From positions 1-64,000 of the forward strand of contig WBMQ01000021.1 of assembly GCA_016630905.1 (NCBI GenBank): a stretch of 64,000 nucleotides of DNA. Direction: 5' to 3'. A program made the translations under genes and the position numbers. Below are positions 12,507 to 25,906 of this stretch, in pieces (position 1 is the first letter of the stretch; each line of letters opens with the position of its first letter). Source of the stretch: Capillidium heterosporum (lineage: Eukaryota > Entomophthoromycota > Entomophthoromycetes > Entomophthorales > Capillidiaceae). The notes below the pieces were generated by a model, which was not told the origin of the DNA, ran no database searches, and worked only from the letters and a program-made list of their open reading frames with translations.

Positions 12507-13226
12507 TGTTGGGAAATGTCTACAAGGAACATTCACCAGCTGGGGTTAGCCAGGGAGCAACAGTAGCCAGGACTCCATAAAGGCTAAGAACATTGACCAT
12601 AAGGCTATATAAGGAGGAGGCTCAGGCTTGTAGCCTAATCCAGAGACGGTGGGCAGATAGGAATACTCCAAGGGTAGCTATCAGGCTAAGGAGCACAGTC
12701 GGGTTCATTGGTTTAGGAGGGTTCTAGGGTTTAGTTCAGATCAATTCGGTTCAGTTCTTTTATTTGGTTCAGATCAGTGCAACTCTCTACTGTTGAGGGA
12801 TGCTGATTATCAGTTCTACATTATACTATGCAGGGAGTCTATACTATGCCAATAGCAGAAGAAATATCAAATGATTCAATATGTTTATTTAATAATAACT
12901 TAACCTACTACTAAGTTCACTATGGGCCTTATATAGGTGACTTGTCTTTAGTAGTTGGTACTTAGGATACTAGTAATTGACATTTTCCCTAATCCATCAG
13001 TAACACTATTTCTCTTGTTTTCTGGGCATTCATCATTAACCCAAGAAATGCCAAGGCTGATTTAGAGACAGTCAATGCTAAATAAAACGCTTAATTCATG
13101 CTAAAGAGAAAAGAACTTCTAGCATTGCTAGGATTGATGCCAAACTGGTAATCTATGTGTCCGGAATGTAAAACTGAATTCTAGTTATTAAGTGAAGCTA
13201 CAGCTGATTAAAAGGATTTCCTTACA
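12507..13226 (+). mobile_element. Family A solo LTR, best preserved, TSD ATAAG
   Basis: A 720-bp forward family-A LTR, TGTTGGGAAAT to CCTTACA. ATAAG flanks both sides (12502-12506 and 13227-13231). It disrupts the integrase region of the decayed pol. It is much less AT-rich than its host and is a good reference for the family. A TATATAAGGAGGA core promoter candidate sits near 12,606. Confidence 0.93.
12606..12618 (+). promoter_or_regulatory. LTR A core promoter candidate
   Basis: A TATATAAGGAGGA motif about 100 bp into the LTR. The 12-mer ATATAAGGAGGA also occurs in family C (about 34,684 and 39,660), in a different sequence context. Confidence 0.55.
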
Positions 13227-13928
13227 ATAAGGCCTAATTTATTTTAAAAGTATAACAAAGACTAGTAATAGTTTTAAGTATCTGTATTTTATACTTTATA
13301 GGCTATTACTTATAAATAAATAGGCAAACTAAGTATATAAATTATATACTAAAATAGTACCTATACTATTACTATTTTTAAAAACAAGATAATTAGATCT
13401 TTTTATTACTAATAGTAAAATTAGTAATAAATAATATTATCTATTAGTTTTTAAAAGCTACTTTTTTTATAAACTATAGTTATTATTTATAAGTCTACTT
13501 AATACTTTCTAAACAATTAATAGTATTATTAATTAAAAATACTTAGCTATAATCTATAAAGATTAAAAGTTAGTATAAATAAAGATTGTAAAAGCCTAAT
13601 AAGTATATAAGAAATAGTATAATTAGCATTAATAACTAGCATCAGTTTTAGTAAAAAAAGATTAGATATACTTAAAAATAACTAACTTACAATTATCTTA
13701 ACTATTAAAAAAGTTAAAGCATAAGTATATAAACTCTTTTTAGATAGTTGAATAAATAGAACTTATAGTCTATACTTTTAATTTACTAGATAATTAATAA
13801 ATTCATTCTACCTTTTATATATCACTTTTAACTCTAATAAATATAGCAAAATATATAGTTCCAATCTAAAAACTATTTAATTTCAATATTTATAAAGTAA
13901 AAGCTATACTAAATATTAAAAAAATAGT

Positions 13929-14582
13929 TGTTGGGAAACATCTACCAAAAATACTTACTAGCAAGAGTTAACTAGGCAGTAATAGTAGCTGGTACTTTAT
14001 AAAGGCTAAGGAAGTTAACACAAAGGTTATATAAAAAGGATAATCATGCCTAAAGTTAGATCTAAAGGTAGTAAGTAGATAGGACTACTTTAACTATAGC
14101 TATAAGACTAAGAAATATAGTCAAATCCATTGTTTAGCTTAAGTTTTCAGATTTGGTTTAGTTCAGATTGTTGATTCAGGTTAGGTCAATGCAACTCTTG
14201 GTCTTAGAAGGATGCAAATTATCAGTTCTCAATTATACTATACAGGAAGTCTATACTATGCTAATAATAAAAGAAAAATATTAAATGTTCAATATGTTTA
14301 TTTAATAATTACTTAACCTACTACTAAGTTTACTGTAAGCCTTATATAGGTGACTTATATTTAGTAGTAAATATTCTAGATACTGGTAATTAGTATTTAT
14401 CTAAACTCCAGTATTATAACTTATTTAGTTTTTCTAAAAGATAATTGTAATCTTTAAAAGTACAAGAAATGAGATATAGTAACTGTAAGGTTAATCACTT
14501 AATTCTTGTTATAAAGGCATTTCTAGACTTGAATTTGGTTTATAGAGTGAAACTACAGCTGATCTAGAAATATTTTCTTATA
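13929..14582 (+). mobile_element. Family B solo LTR in the pol relic
   Basis: A forward family-B LTR of about 654 bp, TGTTGGGAAAC to TTCTTATA. The left flank is ATAGT. ATAGT also overlaps the mutated right end (14580-14584), which would fit a duplication shortened by loss of one ATA. It separates the integrase tail from a possible chromodomain. Confidence 0.8.
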
Positions 14583-14717
14583 GTAAAAAAAGCAATATCT
14601 AATTTAATAGATTAGCTACTTCTAAAAAGAAGTAATTTAAAAACTAGTTATTTATTGCTATTATAAGATTAAAGAGTTTTATTCTTAACAAGTATTTTTA
14701 AGCTTATAAAAAATAAT

Positions 14718-15466
14718 TATAATAAAACCTTAAATAGCTTTTTTAGAAAATTAGCTTAATAATCCTTTTAGCTTAAAAACTCTAGTTCTAATACTATTTT
14801 AACCTTAGAATAAATTAATTTTTAGTTATTTAATAATTAATTATAAAAAGGTAGGGTTTCTGCTTAAACTAAATAACAATTATTATATTAAGCTATAATA
14901 TGTTATAAATAAATTCTCCTAATTCACCTTTAAAGTATAATAAATATAAATTATCTGCTTAATGAAGTATTAATTATTAGTATCTCCATTGTTTTATTAT
15001 TCTTATCTTTTGCCTTTATATAAATCTAACTTATGTAACTTTTTGATAAATAATTATTTTATAATAAATATTTTAATTTTTCTTTATTACAATTACTATA
15101 TATTATTAAAACTAATTTTCTATAACTATTAAATTAGCTAAAAGCTAAACTAGAATATTGCTAACTTAGAGTAGCTTAAAGTTAATATATAATATAATAT
15201 TAGATTAAAAGTAGCTTAAGATTAGTTTAGGATTTATAAAATAATATTAAATTAAAATTAGTATTAAAACTAATTAGATAGAATTAAGTACTAAAACCTA
15301 ATGGATATTACTACTCTTTATAGCCTTATTTAACTTTATAAACCAACTTTAGGCTTATATTGCTATTAAAGTAATAGTATTAAGTTTTTTAGTTTTATTA
15401 GTATAATTACTACTATATTAGTTTATTTTAAGCCTAACCTTTTATTTTTAAAAAGACTTTTCTATA
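14718..15466 (+). mobile_element. Family E LTR, uninterrupted copy
   Basis: About 749 bp, TATAATAAAACC to TTTTCTATA, matching the outer E copy at 77-6989. Heavily AT-converted. No convincing target-site duplication was found (ATAAT left, TAAAA right). Confidence 0.7.
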
Positions 15467-15613
15467 TAAAACTTAGATACAAATTAAAACTAAATAGAAA
15501 AAGGCTTATTAAGTAGTAGCTAAATAATAATTAATATTATAGTATTTAGATTAAAGGTAAAATTTATTTAATAAGTTAATATTAACTTTAAAAATTAATT
15601 ATATTAGTAATAT

Positions 15614-16390
15614 TAATTAGATACTTTTACTAAGTATTTAGTTATTAGCTTAAACTTTTAGTTAAGTAGGTTTTATAGTAACTCTAATTATTATACTTTT
15701 TATTATAAAGTTATTAATCTATTTTTTTATATTATTATACTACTTTTTTATTTTAATTTTTCAATTTTTTACTTATAACTAGTTTTAATTAGAAATCTAT
15801 TCTACTTGTTAAATATTTTTGAGTATTATTTTTTATTTTTTGTTTAGCTATAATTTAAAGATTTTAATCCTTATTAAATAGCATTTATATATTAAAACTG
15901 ATAATTAATTATTAGTATTAAGATATTAAAAGAGTATTTAAACTTTTAAAATACTATTAAAGGCTAATATCTTAATAATATTCTACTTTACTATTTTTTA
16001 AATAGCTATTATAATAAACTAATCCTATTTCCTTACTATAGCTATTTTTAATAACTTGATTTTATTTTTTCTACTATAGCTATTTTTAATAGCCTAATTT
16101 ATTTTATCTATAAATAAAATATTGTTTTTAATTATTCAAATATAAATATATAATTTAACTTTTATATCCTTTTAGCTTACTTTATTCAAACTTTTTTACT
16201 TTTTTTTAAACTTTCTTTAAACAATTTATATTATTAATATTATAATTAGCATTAGTCCTACTTTTCTAACCTTTTAATAATATTATTAGTTAGATTTAAT
16301 AGTACTCTATTAAACCCTATAGGTTTAGCCAAACTTAGTAAGCTCTTTAGTATAAAATATAATATATAGATTATATTATAGGCTAGCTAA
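15614..16390 (-). mobile_element. Family C LTR fragment (reverse) split by a D LTR
   Basis: Matches the 3' end of family C in reverse, from TATTAATTAGATAC through a degenerate GGTTTGGCCAAACTTGGTAAG-type segment. It is broken by the D LTR at 15674-16321 and cut short where a C2 copy begins. Extremely mutated. Confidence 0.6.
15674..16321 (+). mobile_element. Family D solo LTR, old copy, TSD GGTTT
   Basis: A 648-bp forward D LTR almost wholly converted to A and T. GGTTT flanks it at 15669-15673 and 16322-16326. The flanks rejoin a family-C segment. Confidence 0.8.
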
Positions 16391-17287
16391 TATAAATATA
16401 GTTAAATTTTTTATAACTAAGTTATAAAGTAGTTATAAATTTATATTATTTTTATAGTTAGCTTACATTTATGCTATATTTTACCAATATGCTTTAAGTT
16501 ATAAACTTTATCTTTTATTAGAAATTTACTTTAAGTTACTAAATAACTAGCTTTACTATATTAATCAGCTATATAAATTATTAGATTTAAACTTTAAAAG
16601 TAAACTCTTATACCCAAAACATATGTTTATTCTTTTATAAAAGAAATATCTACCTATATAGTATTAAGCTATAATATATCTATTATAACTTTTATTTAGA
16701 AAAAGGATTATGTAAAAAATTCTTTTAATCAGCTATAACTATATTTAATAATTAAAATTAAGTTTTACATTTTAGATGCATATATTATTAATTTGGCATC
16801 AATCCTAATAATGCTAAAAGTTTTTTTTCTTTAGCATAAATTAAGTGTTTTATTTAGCATTGACTATTTCTAAATCAATCTTAGCATTTTTTGAGTTAGT
16901 AATAAATGCTTAAAAACAAAAGGAATAGTACTTTAGATTAGAAAAAACAATAATTACTAATATTCAAAGTATTAATTACTAAAGACAAGTTATTTATAAG
17001 ATTTTTGTATATTATAGTTTTAGGTCTTTAAGGTATTAAAGTTATATATTAGGTTAAATTAAGTTTTATTAAATGTTTAAAGGTTTTTAACTAGTAGTTT
17101 TGCAAGGATTGAAAAAGTTTAGTACTTTTATTAGTTGTAGAAAACTTAATTATATTTATAATAGTCAGCCTATAATATAATATATATATTATGTTTTATA
17201 CTAAAGAACTTATTAATTTTAACCAAACCTAATTAACTAAAAGTTTTAGCCAGTAGTTAAATACTTAGCAAAGGCAACTAGCTAACA
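16391..17287 (+). mobile_element. C2-variant LTR with truncated A insert
   Basis: Matches the C2 element at 36261-36915 on both sides of a reverse family-A fragment (16711 to about 17,003). The right end is GCTAACA. The left end is uncertain because of heavy mutation. Confidence 0.6.
16711..17003 (-). mobile_element. Truncated family A LTR
   Basis: The first ~290 bp of a reverse family-A LTR, starting TGTAAAAAATTC. The remainder is missing. Confidence 0.65.
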
Positions 17288-17292
17288 ACTAA

Positions 17293-17933
17293 TATTAAAA
17301 ACATTTACTAAAAAGGCCTATTAGTAAAAGTTAGATAATAATAATAACTAGTATTTTATAAAAGCTAAAAAAGTTAATACAAAGATTATATAAAAAGGAA
17401 ATTTACATTTAAAATTAAATTTAGAAATGATAAGCAGATAGGACTACTTTAATTATAGCTATAAAACTAAGAAATATAATTAAATTTATTGATTTAATTT
17501 AGTTTAGTATAACTTTCTATTATAAAAGGATGCTAATTCTTAATTTTAATTTATACTATATAAGAAGTTTATACTATGCCAATAACAAAAGGAAATATTT
17601 AATATATGTATTTAATAATTACTTAACCTACTACTAAGTTCATTATAGGCTTTATATAAATAACTTATATTTAGTAATAAATACTATAAATACTAATGAT
17701 TAGTATTTATTTATGCTTTAGTATCAAAATCTATTAGATTCTTTTAGAAGATTATTTTAGCTTTAGAAAGTATATGGATTTAAAAGCAATTAGTACAAAG
17801 TTAATTACTTAATTTCTATTAAAAAGAGAAAACTACTAGTTTTAATAAGATGTTAACTAATGTCTAAATTATTATTATAAATTGAATTTTAGTTATTAAA
17901 CAAAACTATAGCTAATTTAGAAAGATTTTCTTA
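17293..17933 (+). mobile_element. Family B LTR, heavily decayed
   Basis: A forward B LTR starting TATTAAAAACATT and ending near TTTTCTTA. It abuts the right end of the C2 copy. The end is approximate. Confidence 0.65.
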
Positions 17934-20900
17934 AACATAGTTATTATCTAATACTTATTTTTATTATATAGCCTTTAAATTAAGCATTAACTTAATAAAT
18001 AATTATTTTTATTAATATAATATTACTATATAGTTTTATATTTTTCTAAATCTTAATAGTTTTCTAACTAATTTTACTATTAAATTATATTTAAACAATT
18101 AATACTTTTAAACTAACCTCTATCTTAAATTTTACAATTATAGTATTAGTATTGCTTAGCTATTATCTAACTCTATCTAAGTTTGTTTATTTTTTTACTA
18201 TCCTTCTAAATTTAAGATCTAACTATTATTTTATAAATACTTCTAATAATATATATTTTCTACTTTGCTTTTTATTCTATTAATTAAAAACTTAAATCTT
18301 CATAATATGCTAATATACTTAAGCTATACTTTTCTAACTTATTATTATATTTATTTACAGTATAATTATATATTTATTAGAATGTTATAGAGAATTAGGG
18401 ATTTCAAGTATTAGTTTATAAAATTTACAATATAGTATTTAAGTTTAGCTTAAATAAAAAGGTATATTTAAATAAAATGGTAATAAAAACATAGTCTTAT
18501 ACTGAATATAATTGTAAAGCATATTTTATTAAAAGATAAACTATAAAAAATTCAATATATTAATTAATAACTTTTAAATAAAGACTATAGCTTATATTTA
18601 ACTTTTTATAAAATCAATATAATATAGTATATAAATATACTATCCTTTATTCTACTACCTAACTTAATATACTTTTTAGCTTTAGTAGTGATTTCTTTTC
18701 TAATAAATTGCTAAATAATACTAAATTGTAACTGATAATTAAAATACTTTAATATAAATCATTAAAATTAAAATCTATAGTAGCTAAAATGCTTATAATT
18801 ATATATTATACTAAGGTAATTTATAAATTAAGTAAATATGAAAATTACTTTAGAATGGACTAAATACTAAGTAGTATTAGAATTAGAATTTAAAACCTAC
18901 TTAAAAAAATATAATTAGAATCTAGACTAAAAATACTTTTATAATTAATAATAAAATTCCTTTAAATATAAATTATTAATTTCATCATTAGTTTATATAT
19001 ATTAATTGTTTTACTCTAATTTTACATATTTTAGTTTTAAAAAACTTAAATGATAGCTACTATCTAAATTCAAGAAATTAAGTACTATATTTGCTTAAGT
19101 AAAATCATCAAGATTAGAGATAAAGGTTTTTGCTAAAAGATTAAATAATATATTATAAAATTAAAACCTTTATTAAATATTTATTTTGATATGACTAATT
19201 AAAATAAATATAAAGCTATCTAATAACTCTATAAACTACTATTTTACTTAATGTTATAAAAGGGTTTGATAGTTTTGCAAATGTTTATTTTAGTTTAGTA
19301 TATATAGTAGTGCATTAACAAATGCATAACTTATTATGAACCTTTCTATCATAATGCACTAGATATCTAGACTTTATTATACTTTGTTATATATAGACAT
19401 ATATGTCATATTTATCTAATTGAAAGGATTTAGACTTTATAAAATGGAAAAATATAAACTTATTAGAACTAATTTCAATATATTTTATTTATAGATTTTA
19501 ACCTATACTTTTAATTCTTAATGAAAATATATATATCAATTTGGAACTTTAAATTAAAAAGTAGTGTCTTGATAGCTCATGTATTTAGATTGATAGCATT
19601 AGTATTATAGCCTTATGATCCTTTGAAAATTTACTATGTTTTCACACTTTTATTAAACTACATAAATTTTAAAATATTCCATAAAGCTGTTATCTTCATA
19701 TACTCAGAAGGTTAAGCCAAATATTGAAATAACTAGCAGATAGTTAGGAAATAAATAGACGATGTATCTATAGAAAAACATTCAAATCAGCATATTAAGT
19801 AATATTATAAAAAACTAATTTTTAGATCATTAATTAGATTTGACTTGGACTTAATAAATAGTTAATTAAAGCATGCTTGTAGTTTATACATAGTAAGTGA
19901 CTTATACCCATTAGAATAGAATTAATTGGAAGCTTAATAGTAATTATATTATTAGGTTTAGTATATATATTGTTGTTTGTCATTAATATAAATTGTTAGA
20001 TCGGCGATTTATAAAAGATAGAATAAAAATAGGATTCATTAGAAGTACAATTTCAGGTTTAAAATACAATAATAGTATTGATTATACTATTTATGGCTGG
20101 AGATATCATGATTAAAAATGCAGTAAAGCTAGTTTGATGTCGTATTCTCAGATTTAATAACAGAATGGCTAGGGAAATTAACAAAACACAAGTCAAATTT
20201 AAATATAATATGTAGAAATCGAATAGGTTTAAGGTGGGTTTTGAAACTAAAGACATTTATTGCATTATATGCAAAGTATTCAATCAACTCTAGTGCTGAA
20301 TAAAATAGTATCACAATAAAGTCTGGAAAGTAAACTAATCACTTTTTTGTAGTATAATTAGCTGATTTCTGAAATTACCCAAAATACTTCAATTTAACTA
20401 GATTTGTATCAATAGAATGCATTAGTTTCGATTTCATACAAAATCAGCACATCCAGTTTAAATATGGAAATTGACAATTTTAAAATTTAAAGAACAATTA
20501 GAGCATTTCTTTATAAAAATGGTAACTGTTAAGTTAGCTTTTTCATAAGACCTGAAGTATAAATAAGAAAGCATTTAAAGTAATTTTGCAACTGTTTATA
20601 AATAAATTAGTAAAATATAAATATATAATATACAAATTTAAATTCCTTCAAGGTATTCCATATAGGTAGTTTGTTAAAGCTATCACCTACTCAAAAGCGT
20701 ATTTTAGAGACTTTTCTTTTGTTAAAACATTGCATAGTTTTAGTATAAGGCTGGTTTTTAAAGAAATCAAATATTAACTTCAAAAATATTCACTTATCTT
20801 TCAATAAGTTCAATACTTCATATTTTTCTATAAAATGCTTTGTATCTAAAAATATTTGTTATAAGATCCACAAACCTGTGTTATCTAATAGAATCTAATT

Positions 20901-23900
20901 TAGCTCTTTAGATCGTGTTGTAAATATCGCCAAATTTATAGCCCAAACTCTGAAAAATAACATGTTTCTTATTTTATGCCGAGCTATGATATACTTACAA
21001 AGAAACTAAACTTATATCAATTTCTTAATGGATAAAATATACTTTTAAGAGTTAACATAAAGTAACTATTTTGCTATAAATAATGATTTTAAAGATAGCA
21101 AGATTTTATTCATATTATTACCCATTATTGCTAAAAGTTAATACACTTTCTAAATTAACGACAACTGCAGTTGAAATTAAAAAATCAAGCTGAACAATAA
21201 TTAATTTTCAACTATCTAAAGGTGGTTATTGCGCATTAGAAGCTATATTTAACCCAAAATACAGAATATGATAAAACTAAATAAATATAGTAGTGATATT
21301 GAAACTAATGGGTTATGGCGAATTTAACTGAATAAGGGGCTAGTATATGAAGTTATAAACTTTGCCAGAACTCAATAATTTAATGGAAAAGCTATTTTGA
21401 ATTTAGTTTTCAATTAATCAAGTCACTAGACTCAGTTTAGTTCGATTATACATTTGTAGGTGTGTAAACTAATACTAATTACAGTATTATTCTATTCAAA
21501 GCTAAAATTGACAAAGATGTTTGAATAAACCTGTGATTTTAGAATCAAAGTTTTACAGAATGAGAAAATTATTAATCAATTTGAAAAATAATTCAATTGA
21601 TTCCCAAAATCACATTTTGAGAATTTGATTAACCAAAGTAAATTTAGATTATGTTTTATAAATTGCTAAACTTCGCTAAATATGAACATAAATAATTTAT
21701 GTTTGATAAAATCTAAAAATGAACCATCAAAAATATAATATTCAATTAATATACACATAATTAAATATAGCTTTCAAGATTTTACTAATGCATTCTAAAA
21801 GTGCATAATATAATAGCATTCTAAGTTTTCAAAGCTTATCTACCAAGATTTGGCTTGTAAGCTTAAGTAATAGTGAAAGACAGAGTTTCTTAATAGATCA
21901 GTAATCTATAATTAATTTATGCTAAACTTGCTTTTTAGTAGCTATTAAGTTCTAATGGTATTGTAAACCTAAATATCTTCAGATTATGCTTTTTTCACAA
22001 TTTTAAGATAATCTATTACATAGTTTGCAAAACCAGTTTATTAAATACATTATATTCTGAAATATACCAAATCATTAAAAATATGCCTAAATAACTACAA
22101 ATAACTTACTAAATTACAATGTGAATGCTACAGTATATTTTATCTCTTATGTATATCGATGTCTAATACAGAATATTTTAGTTGATTTCAGATCTTTTGC
22201 AAAAGTATTAAACAAGCTAAATGACTTATCTTTTATCCTATATAATTGACAGTTTACCTTGATATCCGTAGTATATTTTAGCAAATTAGATCAAAATAAT
22301 AAAAGGAATACTTAAGCAAAATCGTAATTTTTAAGAAATTTCAAAGGAAATCCAAGTTTTAAATAGTTCTAGGATGTTCTTACAAAATCATTTGTAACTT
22401 TCATTGGGTTTTCCTTAATTAAACCCAAAATAATTGTAAATGGAGAAAATTATGAAAAGTTTCATGTATTTTACCTCTAATTAAATTCTAAAGTAATATA
22501 AACTATAATGTAAACTTTTCTTATTGACTAGCTTTTTCAAATAACTTGTACATTTTCTACATTCAATCCTTGCTAAACAGACATTAATTTCAATGCAAGA
22601 TTCTTATTAGCTTAGTCAATATGATCTGCATGTGGGCATATTAAGATTAGTTGATAACTAGCCTATAAATGCCGATTATTAAATCATATCCTGAGATTAA
22701 ACCAAATCACCAATATAAATTATCCAAGTAGAGCTTGCTTTATTAAAAAAGTAGTATAGTTAATTAAAGTAAATTAGTTTATGTAATTATAGAGGTAGTA
22801 TTATACAAGTAGCTAAACTACTTTAACAAGTTCAATTGCTTTAGATAGCTTTAATCTTAGGAATGATGCATTAAGCAGGCTTAGCTTTACTTGTAGATGA
22901 TTAATTCTATAATTCCCTTAAACTAAGAACCATTTCCAAATTCTAACTTGTACTATGAACCTTCTTTATTAATTGGTTAGTACAGCCAATAGGTAAATTT
23001 TATTAATGTCGTAATTAACTTTAAAATTATTCAGTTGCTATCCTCTTAAATCAATTTATCGGTTTAAAATTCAAAAGTTAAAACAACCTTTCTTTAACGG
23101 TACTTGTAAGGAATATTTTGAATCTAATGTCTAGAAAACAATTCAAGTGCTATATAGTAGCATTAAGAATATATATAGGTTAAATGCTAGTAATAATGAT
23201 CCCATTTACAAACCTAAGTTTTTCTAAAAGCTAAACTACTTTAACCAATATCAAATATTACTTTTTTACTAGTCATTTGATAAGTAGCAGAGTTGATTTC
23301 ACTAATTTCTTTTTATTAATATTAAAATAGGCTAATTTCTAACATTCTATTTACTAAAAATATTTGCTTTAAAATAAATTATAAAAGTTTTCAGTTAAAA
23401 ATCTTTTATCAAGTCTAGTTAATAAAAAGTTTTATTTACTAAATAATTCAAACATACCATTTAGCAATAACATTGCTATATTTCTAGATTATATTATAAC
23501 ACTGGCTAAATTTGTTTTTTAGATTTTATTGTACTTTTATCCAAGTACTTTTTAATACGTTTCGGTTAAACTAACTAAAATTTAGATTATATTTCAACTA
23601 TAGTATTTAATCTACTTACTATTATATTCAAGCATCTAATCAAATATTTGATAGTTTTTCCATTACTTCATGATATATATATTTACAATTTCTATAGTTA
23701 GATATTTTAAACATTATTCTTTACTATTGTCCATCTAATTACCTATTTAAGGTTCTACTATAGCATTTCTTTATTTAAAAGTACAAGAACTAAATGTTTA
23801 TTTCTAAAATGCTTTCTGTACATTATTTTCATCGCTAATTTTACACCATTATAGGAAATGTATTAAATAGATACTAGTTAAACCTTTTGATAAATATAAA

Positions 23901-24489
23901 TTTAATGCTTTATTACTTTAATAAAACTATACTATAGAATAATACCATTTGCAAAATATTAGTAGTTATTAGAAATAAAATAATCTTTATTTAAATCCTA
24001 TTCATTTAAAAAAAGTATTATTTGAAAATATTATAATTAAAAAATTAACTTAAGTCAACCTTAATGTACTTTTATATCTAATAGTACATTTTTAAATGGT
24101 TAACTATTCATCATTTATTTGAAATATAATATAGGTATTTAATGTTAAATAAATCCTTAAATATCAAAAAATACTTGAATATTTTTGCTTACAGTTTAAA
24201 CTAAATTTCAACTTTCTAATTATTATCCATACTTTATTTCTTAACAATTTTATGTATTTTTAATTGATTTTAAAACTATTATTATAAAAATTATTTATAC
24301 TTGTTTTAATTGCTTTTACATACTAATAAATCTTTATAGAATTTTAATAGTAATAAGTAATATTAAATCATTTATATATAAATTTAATATAGTAAAAGAT
24401 TTTACAGTTAAAATTAGTTTAACTATAAATTTCTTATAGTTATATTTGTTTTTAAATAATTTATAGGATGCTATTCTTTAAAACTTTTA
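17934..24489. other. Long AT-rich region without recognised genes or repeats
   Basis: The first ~1.3 kb resembles the RIP-like TpA-rich sequence to its left. From about 19,260 onward the sequence is still AT-rich but more mixed, with CpA, TpG and occasional CpG retained, and no match to families A-E. Open frames are all short (for example overlapping minus-strand frames at 20,059-20,314) with no family resemblance. I see no tRNA or rRNA. It could be an unmutated unique region or very old repeats decayed by ordinary drift. Confidence 0.5.
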
Positions 24490-25906
24490 TATTGGCTAAT
24501 CAATTTTACTGAATATTTAGCTACTGGCTTGAACTTCTAATTAATTGGATTCAGCCAAATTTGGTAAGTTCTGCATAGAACATGTTATATGTATCATGCT
24601 ATAGACATGGCAATTACTTTACAACCAGTAGCAATATATAAACTCAATTCTTACAAACTACTATTTAAAAATCCATTAAAATGTTTAATCAAGCTAATCT
24701 AAATTTAAATATATAGTTTAAGTATGCTTAAAAGAATAATTTTAAATAACTCTAATAAACAACTTAGAAACTTTCTTATTTTTATTGATAAAGGCAATTC
24801 AGAAAGCCTTTTTACTCTCTTGTTTTTTTTATTTCTCTTATTTTTTCAGTATTTTCTTATATTGGAAAACGTCCACTAAGAATGCTTACTAGCAGAAGTT
24901 AACTAGGCAGTAACAGTAGCTAGTACTTTATAAAGGCTAAGAAAGTTGATACAAAGGTTATACAAAAAGGATAATTGTGCCTAAAGTTGGATCTAAAGGT
25001 AGTAAGCAGATAGGACTACTTTAACTATAGCTATAAGACTAAGAAATATAGTCAAATCCATTGTTTAGCTTAAGTTTTCAGATTTGGTTTAGTTCAGATT
25101 GTTGATTCAGGTTAGGTCAATGCAACTCTTAGTCTTGGAAGGATACAAATTATTAGTTCTCAATTATACTATACAGGAAGTCTATACTATGCTAATAATA
25201 AAAGAAAAATATTAAATGTTCAATATGTTTATTTAATAATTACTTGCTTTACTATTAAGTTTACTGTAAGCCTTATATAGGTAACTTGTCTTTAGTAATC
25301 AATATTCTAGATACTGGTGATTAGTATTTATCTAAACTTCAGTGTCATAACTTATTTGGTTTTTTTAAAAGATAATCATGATCTTTAAGAAATGTAAGGA
25401 ATAAGATATAGTAACTATAAGGTTAATTACTTGATTTCTATTATAAAGGTATTTCTAGACTTAAATTCAGTTTATAGGATGAAACTACAGCTAATCTAGA
25501 AATATTTCCTTATACCTTATCTTTTTTTACATTCTAATATATATTATAGCTTAGAAATAAGATATAGTTTAAAAGCTTACAAGCAGGTACTTTTTTCTTA
25601 AAACAAAAAGTTTATATCTTAGTTCCAGTTATTTACTTTAATAGTTAAAACTTACTTTGCAGTATAACTATTAGAAAATCCAAAATTAAATTTAAACCAA
25701 GCTTATATCCTTAATGAAAATAAATTTTAGTTAGGTTAAATAGCTGGCAATTGATTAGAATACTAAAAACAAGTAGCAATTTATAGTTTAAAAGAATAAA
25801 GAATATATAATTCAAAAATTATTATTAAATAGTAATACAATTATAAGTTATCTACTGAAAATAAACCTAGTTCAATATTTAATATATAGTTTAGCTAAAA
25901 AATTAA
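24490..25906 (-). mobile_element. Ancient family C-like LTR split by a B LTR
   Basis: Segments on both sides of the B LTR at 24860-25514 align in order with reverse family C: the GGTTTGGCCAAACTTGG-like block, the polypyrimidine tract near 24,815-24,850, and the TAGCTAA...AAGT end. Unlike other copies it differs by many non-transition changes and is not just AT-converted, so it looks older or from a diverged subfamily. Ends are approximate. Confidence 0.5.
24860..25514 (+). mobile_element. Family B solo LTR, TSD TCTTA/CCTTA
   Basis: A 655-bp forward B LTR, TATTGGAAAAC to TCCTTATA. The flanks TCTTA (24855-24859) and CCTTA (25515-25519) differ by one C-to-T change. Confidence 0.85.

Larger units (their letters stand above)
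10660..14717 (+). pseudogene. Decayed Ty3/Gypsy pol (RT to integrase, possible chromodomain)
   Basis: Reading through stop codons on the plus strand recovers the order of Ty3/Gypsy pol. The reverse transcriptase start and the segment preceding its catalytic core lie at about 10,680-11,000. A degenerate form of the conserved MPFGLTNAPATF box is near 11,070-11,120. The catalytic box near 11,170 reads YLNN in place of YLDD. An integrase zinc-binding and core region lies at about 12,120-12,500 and resumes after an inserted LTR. An LDxR...VFHxSLL-like C-terminal part is near 13,660-13,840. A short chromodomain-like stretch follows a B LTR at 14,583-14,717. Family assignment rests on motif order, which is known for this superfamily. 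The chromodomain is the weakest part. RNase H is expected near 11,400-11,700 but was not aligned residue by residue. It cannot encode protein. Confidence 0.72.

Noticed and set aside
20059-20314. Two overlapping minus-strand frames that look like membrane segments
   Set aside because: Hydrophobic residues follow from AT-rich codons; no family resemblance, introns or promoter context.
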